Shown: positions 10,700-22,374 of the stretch, one piece after another
Layout of the letters: every line of letters begins with the position of its first letter
Numbering within the stretch: position 1 is the stretch's first letter
DNA from: Sclerurus mexicanus
Taxonomy: Eukaryota; Chordata; Aves; Passeriformes; Furnariidae
Assembly: GCA_013396755.1 (NCBI GenBank)
Contig: VWZF01006833.1
Span: 730,521-794,520, forward strand
Length of the DNA stretch: 64,000 bases
Direction of reading: 5' to 3'
Translations under genes and position numbers: made by a program
Notes under the pieces: generated by a model
Database searches by the model: none
Told to the model about the DNA's origin: nothing
The model's input: only the letters and a program-made list of their open reading frames with translations

Positions 10700-12400
10700 T
10701 TAGCGTAATTTAAACTGACATAAGCCACAGTACTGCAGGTAGTGTATTTGCTTAATGGCTTACTGAAAATTCAGAAGCAATGCAAGGTTGAATGTATTTT
10801 TCAAAAAAAAATCTTTGCTAACTTAGGAATCCTCTGAGCTATCAACATTTTTGAACTCTGTAAAGTGTGTGGGTATGGGCGGTAAGAGGCCAAAGGAAAG
10901 GATTCTGTTCTTTAAGTATAGGTACGTACTTATCACAGAACTGCTTTTAAGACAAATTTAATACATTACGTAGAGAGGCAGTGTAGGCTTTTTAGCAGTA
11001 TGTGTTTTTCCTTGTCCTGACAGCCTTGCTATACATCCCTCTTCCATAATTCTTCCAGTTGGATCTATCTGAATTACATTTAAAGTAATTATAGTCAACA
11101 ATTTCATTATTGAATTACTTTGAGTCAAGTGTTTGACCACTTTTTCCCCTTCTAATTTTGCGCACTTAGCCTGAAAACGGAAAATCTAATACACAATACT
11201 TCATCAGTTTCACATATAATAATTCCATATGGCAGAAATCCACTTATATATTCGTATCTATGAATTAAAATAAACAGAAGGGAAAAAAAGGAAAAAACGC
11301 CAGAGTTACAAAACAATCTCAACGCAAAAAGTAGAAATCAACATCCTACACATCCTGGATGTCCAGTGGGGCCTGATTCTGCTGGGAGCTCGAATGAGTT
11401 TGTGCATACAAAGAATCCCCCAATGCTGGTGCCCTCAGTATCAGGTCAAACTTCTCATCCCCTTACAGGATTATATCTGTCAAAAAAGATAAATAACTAG
11501 CCTTTCCTTTCAATTTAAATACAAGAGTTTCTGTTGAAAACAGGCATGGAAACATCCAGAAATGCTAGCTAAGACCACATTGACTAAAACCACCACAAAG
11601 GATTTACAGTGACCCAACTTACCAACTTGGCTAGCAACAATGTGCTTTAGACAAAGGATACTGGGACTTCAGTAAACCTCTCATCTATTCACATGTCTAA
11701 TGAAATAATCAAACTAAAAATAAATCATACGCAGCTGTGGTTTTCTGAAGATACCAGCAGAGGTTGCATTTCACTTCCAGAGATCGTGATGAAAAACACC
11801 TGAATGTCACAGAGCTACTCTGCACAAGGCACTGTAAGCCGGGCAGCACACCAACCTTCCCAACCAGCCTACCAAAGTTTCAGTTTGGATCAGGGGCCTC
11901 CAGCTGTTTCTTCACCACACCTTGTGGTCTCTGTGTTCCTGCCCTGTTCACCCCTGCAGTGCATAGGTCCTACGTAGCACAGATCTGCAGGTTCCTTTGT
12001 AAACATCAGTAGCTCAAGCAGGTTTTGAACTTTAGGCCTGTTGTTAAACATGATCCAAGCAACTGCCTAATGTGCTGTTACTTACTGAACAAATAAACGA
12101 GATGGTTCTGATAACTGTCCATAACAGACACACTGGTCAAGGTAGGAAACAACTCCAAAACCACAGCTCTGAATACCACCAACTCTTTTCCCTCTAGGCT
12201 TGAAAGCGAATGTGAACTTCATAATTTTGAATTGCTTAAATGTTTAGCCAAAGACCCTAAAAACTGCCCCTTCCCACGGAACTGACACTCTCAGCCCTGT
12301 TCACAATTATTCAAGACACTATTTACACCAGAACATGATGATTTTAGCCAAGGGTTTGCTTCTTGTGGACATATAGTGATTAGCTCTGCCAAAACAGCTA
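10700..12400. other. Intronic sequence with a possible ancient repeat piece
   Basis: Mostly unremarkable AT-rich sequence. Near 11362-11388 the string GGGGCCTGATTCTGCTGGGA resembles an old amniote interspersed repeat read backwards (its reverse contains AATCAGGCCC). No gene is seen. Confidence 0.3.
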
Positions 12401-12439
12401 CTGACTTATTGAATAGGTACTTCACTGGCCAGTATGTCT

Positions 12440-12500
12440 CAAACCTCTTACTTCAGTGAGAACTGATGGTATTAGGACCTTGAGTATCAGGCCCTAAATT
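12440..12500 (+). repeat. Ancient amniote repeat-like fragment
   Basis: The stretch TCAGTGAGAACTGATGG followed by GAGTATCAGGCCCTAAAT resembles a decayed repeat common in sauropsid genomes, in which a 'caatgggaactg' segment precedes 'atcaggcccta'. I cannot name the family. The similar reversed piece near 11370 and the block at 12880-12910 may be related. Confidence 0.3.
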
Positions 12501-12889
12501 CACATTTTAAAATCCTTCCTGAGCATGGGGCAGAGCTGAATAAATGAGTCATACTGTAACCGCTGTTCAAGATGTAGGACACACAACTCCCTGGATTTGT
12601 ACTAAATCTGATAATATTTCATAAGACTGTATACTGTCATATGTCCCATAATAATAAAAATTAATTCAAGATAAAACAATTCTTTTACATTCCATTTTTT
12701 ATTAATAAGCATAATTTCAGCTGTTTGAAGATAGTGCAACTGATCTCTCTTAATTGGAAACAGGAGGGATTTTGAAGAGTAGATTGAGCTAATTATGTTT
12801 TGCAGGGGAAAAAAAAAAAGAAAGAAAATGATTCCCACATTTATTTTCTAATTACTCAGTGAAGACCTCTGCTCCAGTCCATGAGGAAC

Positions 12890-12907
12890 TCCTTTGACGT
12901 CAAAGGA
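12890..12907. promoter_or_regulatory. 18 bp perfect palindrome containing a consensus CRE
   Basis: TCCTTTGACGTCAAAGGA is identical on both strands and is centred on the full cAMP response element TGACGTCA (12895-12902). The flanking TTTGA/TCAAA halves also match TCF/LEF- or NR-like half sites. It could be a CREB/ATF site, or part of an old repeat that carries a 'TTGACNTCAA' dyad. Confidence 0.4.
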
Positions 12908-12909
12908 CT

Positions 12910-15900
12910 CGGTGGGAGGATGAACCTCCAACTGAGATGCCCAGCTGTACAGTCCCAACTTTGGAAGCTTTTTTCAGTAAGTGGCAGCCACAAACTCACA
13001 AAAACAGGCCTGGAAAGTGCTCTCAGCATTTTCTTGGTAGGGGTCTGTTCTTCCTTTTACTATATATGCATGCCCCATGCATCAGTGGGAACAAGCTGTT
13101 GGCAGGGTATTTACAATACGATTTCCATCTAGCAAGAATAGTCAAAGCGTTTCAATCTTTAAAACAAAACACTTAAATCACCAGTAATGTAGAGGATCAC
13201 ATATATGTCAACAGCACTTAAAGGTAAAAGCAGTAAGAAAAATGCTACATATTTTATGAGATTCTGAACTGGTTAAAAACAAAATTCCAGACATGAAATC
13301 TCAAAATGATGTATCTCAATTACATAACTTAAATATTGTCAAATGATTATTCTTTTAAAATCACACTTTCACACCTTACAACAGCAAATTGCAATACTTC
13401 TACAGCAAATGAGTTCTCTCCCCCTCAAGCCCCCTCCTCACCATTTACATAAAGCAGTGCCTTTGATAGTCACAAAGACATTTCTGGCTAAACAGCCTTT
13501 AGCAGATCCATCAGCTTCAAAGGCCTTAGGAAACAGAAATAAGGAGAAATAATAGCCAAGCAAGCAAAGAGAAACTAGGTCCAGAGGTGACATTAGCATA
13601 TTTTGCCAACAGAAGCAGGTTGGATCCGTAGGCCAACCCAGCAGCAGCCCACAGATGTGGCTGGTAGGGGCTGTAGCCATTACTCAGGCACTCATGGGAC
13701 CTTCCAGGATGCTGCCCACCTTGGAGGTATTGGATTCTCTGAGGCAGCAGTCCCTGCCACAAAAACATTCCCAGTTCAGGGCTCCATGCTTGCAGTGCAA
13801 TCACACTGATGCACAATCGTCGCATACACAAGTAAAACCATTCATGCACACGTGTTGGAACCCGTCTATGTAGAGAATTGGTCACATTTATCATTAATTG
13901 TAGTTTACCTTTGAAATATTTTACTTTATCAGCCTGCCCTCACCATACTCATTTGCCCATAACACTTTTCTAAATCAACTAGAAAACACATTAATGAAAA
14001 CAATAATTCAGTTTTCTTTTAACCTATTATGATGCTTTCTCTTGACAGGATTTACATTTTTAAGCTGTATTTGTCAAGGAGCTCTGAACAGTACCATGTC
14101 TTTACAGGACCTAGCATGCTTTGTCAATGCCAAATAAATAAGATCATAATAATTTCTGAGAGAAAAATCAGAAGAACAATAACTGTAAACAAAAGTAAGC
14201 ATAACTTATATTTAAAAACATTCCTTTTTGCAGTCCAAGGAACACACACTTATATCTATATTTTAAAAAGATTGACTGTACCAGATAATCTGCAATTTAT
14301 GCCTATAAAAATATGAGAATCAATATAATTACTGCAGGATAACTAGTGATCCTGAGAATTAAAATATTTACATGATAAAATATAATAATGAATGAATATG
14401 AAGTTGGGCCACTTGGCACAACTATTTATGCATATTTGCAAATGCAAAATAGTTGAGACCTGGAGTGTGATTGTGCTCCCACCAAAGTGCTTTGTTCAAG
14501 GCTCCAATAAATGCAACTGAAGTTTTTAAAAGAGCAGCAAAATACATACTCTTTTTAAGCAAAAAAAATAGCAGAAGCAGCCTTTTATTTGGTTCTCCTT
14601 CCAGAAGTGAAGTCTGAGGCACATTTATCTTGAAAGAGCATAACAGAAATCCTTAAAAGCAGACCAGACAAAATACCTTCGTACCTTATCGCGTTTCTCA
14701 CGTAATCAACTGAAACAGGTGAAACACAAAACCCTGAGCTTGCTTTTTAACAAGTAAGTGAGAGGCAGAAAGAATAAATTTGCAGCACTAGGGAGATTGT
14801 TGTGGAACATTCAGATCTTGACCTAAACTCTTCTAGGAAGAAAAAAATTAATAGCTGAAAATTATATTTTTCGAATATTGTATTCTATTATTTTTTTCAT
14901 TCCTGTTGCTAATCATCTTTCAATAAATTGTTTCCTTTTACTCTGTCATTCACACTTAGAATTATTGCTTTGGTTCCTCACCACAAATAAAGCATTTTTA
15001 AAACCTTTTTTTCATGTATCGTAAATCCATTAAGACAATTTCCTTCTTAAGTTCACTTCCTTTTGCCAAATGAAGATCATCAGGACATACCACACATGTC
15101 CATAGGGACAGCAGAGCTAATGAATATGTATGTTTTATGTCACAACAGAGCACTCCCCTTGTTCTGCAGTATCGACCTTCTCTTATGTGAGTAAATAACA
15201 GGTGAGCACTTGCGCATGAGGATAAATGGGGTTAAAACTGCCATAAAGGGACATACTTTATTTGAAAAAAGCGGGAGCACAATAAATAGAGATTTAACTG
15301 ATGCTGAATTATTTTTATATCAAGCTGTTCAAAAATGCTAGAAAATCACTGTGTCCTAAAATACAAGACTAAGTTACATGGCAAGTTATTTAAAATATAT
15401 TTCCCTCTAATTAACAGCAGCAGCACTCTGAGTAAATTCCACTACAATATATTTTTTAATATATTTTTCACTCATCATACTTTAAAAAAGTATGTATATA
15501 TTTCATAGCTTTATGTGCAGCAACAGAAGGTTAATTCCAGAGATTTATCAGCCAGTCCTATCCACTTTACAAATACGAAGTCAAAGCTCAATTTCGATAA
15601 GTTTCAAATAACTGTAGTCAGGTTCGACTCATGACATTCAACTAACAAAAGTGAAAAAAGCAAATTTATATGAGCCAATGACACAATGCTCCAGCTTGCA
15701 ACCAGGAATATTGCTTTCCTTTTAAAGGAAAAAAAACCTACCAACATAGGAAAGGTATGAACAGTTGCTTTACTGAGATTAGAGTACCTCTGCTAATTAG
15801 CTAAATGAGAACAAATACTGATTAAATGTATATATAGAAGTAATCTGATACTCAAGGAAAAAAAAAACATATCCACAGTGTGCAAACCTTTCACAAAATT

Positions 15901-17620
15901 TGTTTATGTTATTATGCCTTTTGCTTTTTGGCAATCTGCACATTAATTTTTAATGAAATAGTAAAGAGATGTTGCGTCTCACACTTCGATAAAAATATTC
16001 TATAACCAGGACTGGTTGACATAGTGCATTAATTCAGTGTCCTTCACTCCTGGGACCTGTGTATAATTTAGTCCAGCCTGAAGAAAATAACTTTGATCTG
16101 AAGGCTAGAGAAAAAGCTACATATGAAATGAGTTTTGGTGGGTTTAGTGTTGTTTCTTATATACAAGACGACATATGAAGATAAACTGCTTTAGAATGCT
16201 CCTGACGTGGCCCAGGATTAAGAGCAGGGAGCTCTTAGCAGAGCTCATCCACTCTCTCCCTTTTTCCCATCATACCAGACACACACCACACAAGTTTCTC
16301 TCTACTATAAGCATCAGAGCAGCTAGCGCTGGCATACACTCTTTCCAAAAAGAATATCCTGTGTAAAAGGATGGCATTATTAACCTGCACACCTATTTGG
16401 TCTCTCCATTAAAAAAACATCAACCAACCAACAATGTCTATGTTACAACATGAGAGATGACGTAAGACGGGATGATGTTACCACATGGGGCCTGAGATTT
16501 CCCCCCCCCAAGGTAGGGAACACCTTAGCTAAGTCATCAAAACTGTACTAATCATGCTCTTAGGGAAAACAGAGCTCCAGCACAGCTCCTTCCCAGACTC
16601 AGCTGCGTGAGCAGCTGACCCTTCCTTTCCTTCCTGCTCCCCACAAAGCAGAGAAACAAGATTAAAAGCAGAAGCATAACCAAAGAACTGACATCCTAGA
16701 AACACTAAGCTGAGATAAATCTTTCCCCCACTTAAACCTTTCAATTATTGTATTTCACAAATTCCAAAGATTCTTTGTTGCTCACTCGATAAAATGTATC
16801 TGAATTAACTATCGAAGAATGGAATATAGCCAATTTTTTTCATGCTCTTGGTTTTGGACTTACTGTGTTGTTTCCTGAGCTTTTAAAAGGAACTGTATAG
16901 ATTGTTCAGTTAGCTTGACAAATTATTTAGGGGACAGGGAGAGAAGGAACAGAGAATTTTCTATAGACAAATATAGAAATATCTCTCTCTATATATATAC
17001 ACATTTATATATTTTACACACACAGGCACCAAGGCACTAGAGAGAGAATGTCTCAACTGAGAAATTGAACTCTGTGTATGCTGATATTTTTGCCATATTC
17101 CTGGAGAGAGTGGGAAGGAAAAAATCTAACTCCTCATATTAGATGTTTCTTTCACAAAAAAATGCAAAGTTCATCCTGCAACAGGAAAAGTTGTTCTAAG
17201 ACACAGAGTATGTCATTGAGAGGGTGCACAGGCATTTTCAGAGGGCAGAAAAAAAAATGTGTTGGTTTTAAAAATAGAAGGAAATGATAGAGCCCAGCTG
17301 ATAAAATGTCACATTCCTTTGCAGCTATCACACAAATTTAGCCATTTCTGTAAACAGCCTTCAAGACACAACAAAAATCTAAACCATGCAATGGTCATAT
17401 CAATAACTAGCTGAGAACTGTTGATAGCTTAAATAACAATAAACTGTGTTATTTTTCTGTAATTTTGTCCATGGTGTTATTGCATATGTAGTCACCTAAT
17501 GATGAAATACTTTTAAAATTTGCTTCGGGGTACAGAAGTCAAGCTCCACTGATTAGCATCTCAAAGCGCACTACAGGCACACATTTGTATAGCTGAATAA
17601 TAGCACTTGTGTTTGTACGC
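12910..17620. other. Intronic sequence, no gene seen
   Basis: AT-rich sequence. The 13600-13870 stretch is somewhat GC-richer, with CA/TG-rich words, but its overlapping open frames on both strands show no domain. Simple tracts include an eight-base C run near 16501 and a CT/TA/CA compound tract at 16980-17025. No recognisable transposon. Confidence 0.45.
16980..17025. repeat. Compound TC / TA / CA microsatellite
   Basis: A short (TC)n run passes into (TA)n and then (CA)n with interruptions, a typical vertebrate compound dinucleotide tract. Confidence 0.7.
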
Positions 17621-17624
17621 TGTT

Positions 17625-17680
17625 AAAAAACAATAAAAAATAAAAAACCAAACCAAACCAAACAAAAATAAAACCCTTCC
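17625..17680. repeat. AAACC-type simple tract
   Basis: An A-rich run is followed by three to four imperfect AAACC units, with no G over about 50 bases of the plus strand. It resembles the A/C-only tracts at 7857, 27421 and 34307. Confidence 0.7.
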
Positions 17681-17939
17681 ACTATTTTAGTTGGTGTTTG
17701 GTGATGCACACTGATGAAAGTCCTTTCTCTCACAAAATATATATCACAGCTAACTGTAAGAATTTCAAAGACAAGGTAGAAAGGTAAGATCACAAAAAGG
17801 AGCCGAAAAAGGGGTTTGGTGCCAGTATGAGGTATTTAGACCTCAAGGTTCTTGGGCTTGATTCCTCTGTCACTTCTCTAGTTTGAAGTAAAAAAAAAAA
17901 ACACTGAAGTTTACAATTTATTGAGGAGATATATGTGCC

Positions 17940-18200
17940 CCACTTTTTACTTTATAATTTTCTTTTAAGGCAACAGTTATTCAGCTGTTAATTACACAAA
18001 TGGTATTTTATTTGCCAGTATTTGGGGTTTGTGTCATATGTTTAATAAAAATTCATCACAGAAAATATTTCATTAAAATCTAGATAGAGAGTTCTGATAG
18101 TCGCTGCACCAGCTCAGTTTCTGATTAATTTCCTATGTTTAATTAGGTGGCATTCAAGCCTTATTGAATGTGAACCTTCCTAAAATCTGTTGTAAACTAA
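17940..18200. promoter_or_regulatory. Candidate conserved intronic element (weak)
   Basis: Repeat-free AT-rich block with CAGCTGTTAATTACAC (E-box next to a homeodomain core, about 17980), TGATTAATTTCC and TTTAATTAGG (18122-18147). Listed on motif clustering alone. Confidence 0.2.
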
Positions 18201-18733
18201 CTGGACAGCAGTTTGATTTCAGCCACACTCTGAGACTCCAGTTCAACAACAGCTTTTGTAGGGCTGCATCGTTCCATGTGTGTCCCTCTTCTGCCATTTC
18301 TCTAGGTATAATTTATTACAAGGTTTTATTTACAAAAGTCTTCACCTAATTTTGTGTTAAATAATATTAGAAAAGTGCATCCACACGAATTTAGTATTAA
18401 AATTGCTATACACTATTAATAGGAACATTAGAATTTTACAAAGTATTCAGCAATTATAAGCTTAAATTACTTTTTCTATTAACATTTCTCTTTTCATCCA
18501 GAATGTGTAAGTAACACAGAGGAATGACTTAAAAAAATCTTAACATTAATATAGGTAAACACACCTAGCATAAAAATAACTTAACAAACAAAAAATATTC
18601 ACTAATATTTATTTGATATCAGTAGTAAAAATATCTTAAGATTTGTTTTTACTTCCAAACAAAAAAATTTTAAAGTTAAAACCCAGGTCGAATTACAAGG
18701 TACTGTGAAAGCTGTAAGAGTTTTGCAATTGCA

Positions 18734-18770
18734 TGTAAAAGATTTACAGATCTGTAAAAGATTTACAGAT
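18734..18770. repeat. Exact 18 bp tandem duplication
   Basis: TGTAAAAGATTTACAGAT occurs at 18734-18751 and again at 18753-18770, a 19 bp period with both copies identical. It is a local slippage or duplication product. Confidence 0.9.
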
Positions 18771-19019
18771 AACAATTGAAAGGTGCATTACACTAATCAG
18801 AGGAATGCATAACCTCTGCAAAGCAGGTAGGAGTGAATCATTTTAATTTTCTCTCTTCTTACAGCTTTATATTATTACGCAAGGGAAGCAGAGGAAACCT
18901 AAATATGACCCTATTTAGATATACTAACTGAAAAGCCTTTGTAGAATTTTTAAGCAAACAGGATTGTGCTTCCAATGCTGCCCATCTAGTTTTCCAGTGT
19001 GTTAAATTGGCCGGCTACT

Positions 19020-19400
19020 TGGACAGCTCTCTATTCATTATTGAACTGTGGAAAGGAAACAGAGGTGGCATTTTCCTTTTAAACCATCTAATGCCTTGTA
19101 GCCAGATTCCAAAGCATCAAGGAGAGATTTCTTTTTTTTTTTTTTTTCCCCAAGACAAGCTGTCGTAATTGAAATGAAGTCTAATCAGACTCATTACTGT
19201 TTTCAGCAATTTGCACCACCAAAGATGCTTATTAGGTAACAGTGTTTAATAAACCGCTCTTTAGAAAACTACCAGTAATGAGCTCTTAACAGCCAATCTT
19301 TAGCGTGAATGTAATGTGAAAAGTGTTCCTAGCGCTGAATAGATTTTCACATTTAGTAGTGTCATAATTAAGCTCAAGGAATTGGTGGCTGTGATGATAG
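19020..19400. promoter_or_regulatory. Candidate conserved intronic element
   Basis: A non-repetitive block, interrupted by a T-rich run at 19129-19147, with many transcription-factor-like words: ATTCATTATTG, TGTCGTAATTGAAATG, GTCTAATCAGACTC, ATAAACCGC and CATAATTAAGCTC. It has the even texture of vertebrate conserved non-coding sequence; not verifiable here. Confidence 0.3.
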
Positions 19401-22051
19401 ATTTACTGCAATATAGACTTTTTTTTTCCCCTGAAAATACATTTGAAAATACTTGGGGTTCAATACTTCCAGAGAAGATTTTAAAACTGCTTAGAAGACT
19501 GTGCTAGGCTGGATTACGTCTATAAATGGTACTTAATCAGAGAGTATTTGGTGAATGTACAGAGTACTGCAAGTCCGGTATCATCTACCAAGCATGCATA
19601 AAGTTAATTCCACCTAGCTTTGTTTGACTGCTCTTCCATCACTTAACAATTTCCAGTCATTAATATACAAATAATAAATGTTGTTGTCACCAGCTGAATA
19701 ATAATGAACAAAAATGGCCAATAAAAGGAGATACTTGAAGAAACACTTGTCAGTTCTCCTTCCACAATAACAGCTGAAAATGCTTCACAAAAAAACAGCA
19801 AATTGCTTGGTTTCAAAATAAAATTATGGGTGTCTAATATACGTATGTCTTTGCGCATACACATACACATACATACAGCTAATGCTGTTTCTCCTACATT
19901 TCACATACTATCAGCTCCTAGTACCAACTTAGCACCAAAAAACCCAAGTTCCTAATGTAAGGTACATCACGGGTCTGAAAATGTAATATTGTGACATATA
20001 TTATTCATAAAACGCAGCCACCTGCAAGAGATAAATTTTCATCAATAGAAGGTTCAATTTAACTAAACATACACCCTGCTGCACTAGCCATATCAATACT
20101 ACTACCTAACAAATGCTGAAAGTGGCAAAAACAGAAAATAAATTGCATGTATAAACTGTAGCTAATTAAATATCCAGAGTGAATCTTGATGAATAGCTCC
20201 TGTTCTCTCATACAATTGATTTAGGCTTGACATAATATTTAAAGTTATGAATGAGAAATGACCAAGACTACCTTTTTGTCTTCCGCTAGAGAAATACATA
20301 GGGATACAAATGTTGTTTTGCTTACTAGAGATTCTGTTGGACAAGGTTTGTGTTTGGGGCCAAGACTTTGGAAAGAAGTGCATAAACCTGAGTGATCGAT
20401 AGTGAAACCACCAACAAAACGATGAAGACCAGTTCTCTTGAACCAAGATTTTTATATCAGAATTCCATGTTAAGATGTTGAGTTCCTTTAACGAATGAGT
20501 GCTCTCATTACATCTTTTGTATACCCTAACACCCAAACTTCAGTAGTCCTAAACGCAGCTTCTAAGCCTCCGTATTTGTTTGCAGCTTTCTAAATCAATA
20601 GGACAATGAGAACTGAGACTACCAAATTAATGCCAGTTTGATTTGATTTTATGGTATGTGCTTCTTTGCACTACGAAGTAGAAAAAGGAAAAAAATCACA
20701 ACACAACCCCACATCCAGAACTCGTTCCCAGATGGGTTTTTGTAGCTGTCAGATCAAAATATCTTCCCATTTCTTAAACCTGAATGAATTTTTACTTAGA
20801 TCCAACATTTTAGTGCTGCTGCTGCTTATCCTATCATGCAATTCTAAACTCCACACCTTTAAGTCGCACACTTAGCTTCTGCTCTTTGCAAAATAACGTA
20901 ACATAAAATATGACAAAATAAAATAACAGAGATTCCACAACTGCTTTGGCCTGCCTCCTCTTGTACTTGTGAATAATGCATTAAACTTCAAATCATTTGT
21001 GAGTGACAACCCGATGGTCTAAGATGCATAATATGCATTTTGTACTGTTGATTTTACTAAGCGCAGATGCTCTGAAGCATCAATTGTTCATCAGTAAGTC
21101 CTTCAATATCATACATTATGATACTTTTTGTCATTTAAAACTGGGGTTGACAGAAATGTAGTATCCACAGGAGGTATCTTAGGCATCATTATAAAACTCT
21201 GGTTACCATCCTTTCTTACTTCTAACATAAAATTAAAGCAGGGGAGAACCTTCAGTGTGTTCCTTCTGTAGCCTAGCACTATCACAAAAAAATAAATTAA
21301 AAAATCACTTTTCTGCCTCAGATCCATCTGTATTTTATCAAGTCTACAAAACATCAGTCTGCTCACCTAAGATGCTGACCCCAAACAACACCTGACTTTC
21401 GACAGAAATTGAGACTTTTCCTTCTGACTTCTCTAGGCGTGCTTAGCCTGATCATAAAAGTCTTATCTGACTCTTAGAGGAGTTTCCATTGAAGAACTGG
21501 GACCTCCCAAATTTTACACTACTCTGGGCAGCTACCTGAGATGGAGTGTTATATATACATGAGTATGGACTAGCATAAGAAATCGTAAAAGCGTAGGAAG
21601 TCAAAGAAGGAGGTTAACCTACAGGGGAAGGTTAAACTCAGGGCAGAATTTGCCACAAAACACTGAATTGCTAAGAAAGAAAAGTACCATCTTATAAAAA
21701 GGACAGCGAGAAGAACCTTAAGACACACACTTAAGTGAAGATGCTGCCATCAGCCAAAGCCTCCATGGTGTAGAGGTTGAGGACTCTCCCCAGGGGCATA
21801 GCTAAGAAAGAGACGACGGCTCTAGTGGGAATATTTGCTGCCATCAAAACCAGTTGAGCCCTGGAGTGGCTTGTCTCAGGACAACTCCACCAAAAGACAG
21901 CATAAGGAGCAGGAACTGGAGCCTGTGTGAAATCAATCACAGTTTGCCCTTCAGCAAAAGGTACTATAAACAGTTGTAGGGTAACTTTGAATATAGAACA
22001 CCTCAGATTTGTCAGTTTTCTTTTCCCTCTCTCTATGGCAACTTTTCAGTC
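19401..22051. other. Intronic sequence, nothing recognised
   Basis: AT-rich unique sequence. A slightly GC-richer block at 21735-21950 has open frames but no recognised domain or repeat. Confidence 0.45.
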
Positions 22052-22374
22052 ATAAAGGGGGCCTACAAGAGAGCTGGAGAGGCACATTTTACAAGGGCAT
22101 GAAGTGATAGGACGAGGGGGAATGGCTTCAAACTGAAAGAAAGCAGGTTTAGATTAGATATTAGGAAGAAATTCTTTACTGTGAAGGTGGTGAGGCACTA
22201 GAAGAGGTTACCCAGAGAAGCTGTAGATGCCCCATCCCTGGAAGTGTTCAAGGGCAACTTGGATGGGGCTTTGAGCAACCTGGCCTAGTGGAATAGTGTG
22301 GCATGTTCATGGCAGGAGGGTTGAGACTAGATAATTTTTAAGGTCCTTCCAACTGAAACCATTCTACGATTTAT
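22052..22374 (+). mobile_element. CR1 LINE, young 5'-truncated 3' end
   Basis: About 320 bases match the avian CR1 3' UTR in sense orientation: CTACAAGAGAGCTGGAGAGG, then TTAGATTAGATATTAGGAAG, CCCCATCCCTGGAAGTGTTC, GGATGGGGCTTTGAGCAACC, and a terminus of AAGGTCCTTCCAACTGAAAC followed by ATTCTACGATT. Strong 5' truncation is normal for CR1 retroposition, and the 3' end retains about one unit of the ATTCTATG-type terminal octamer. The insert is antisense to FIGN. It is the best-preserved CR1 piece here. Confidence 0.93.

Noticed and set aside
13526..13894. 122-codon open frame on the minus strand, overlapped by plus-strand frames
   Set aside because: No domain, no codon bias, no splice context; open frames on both strands indicate composition only.
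20162..20536. 124-codon minus-strand open frame
   Set aside because: No homology recognised, and its length is plausible by chance in a 64 kb window.
21731..21950. GC-richer block with a 69-codon minus-strand frame
   Set aside because: I considered a CR1 or processed pseudogene origin, but no CR1 landmark or known protein is recognisable.
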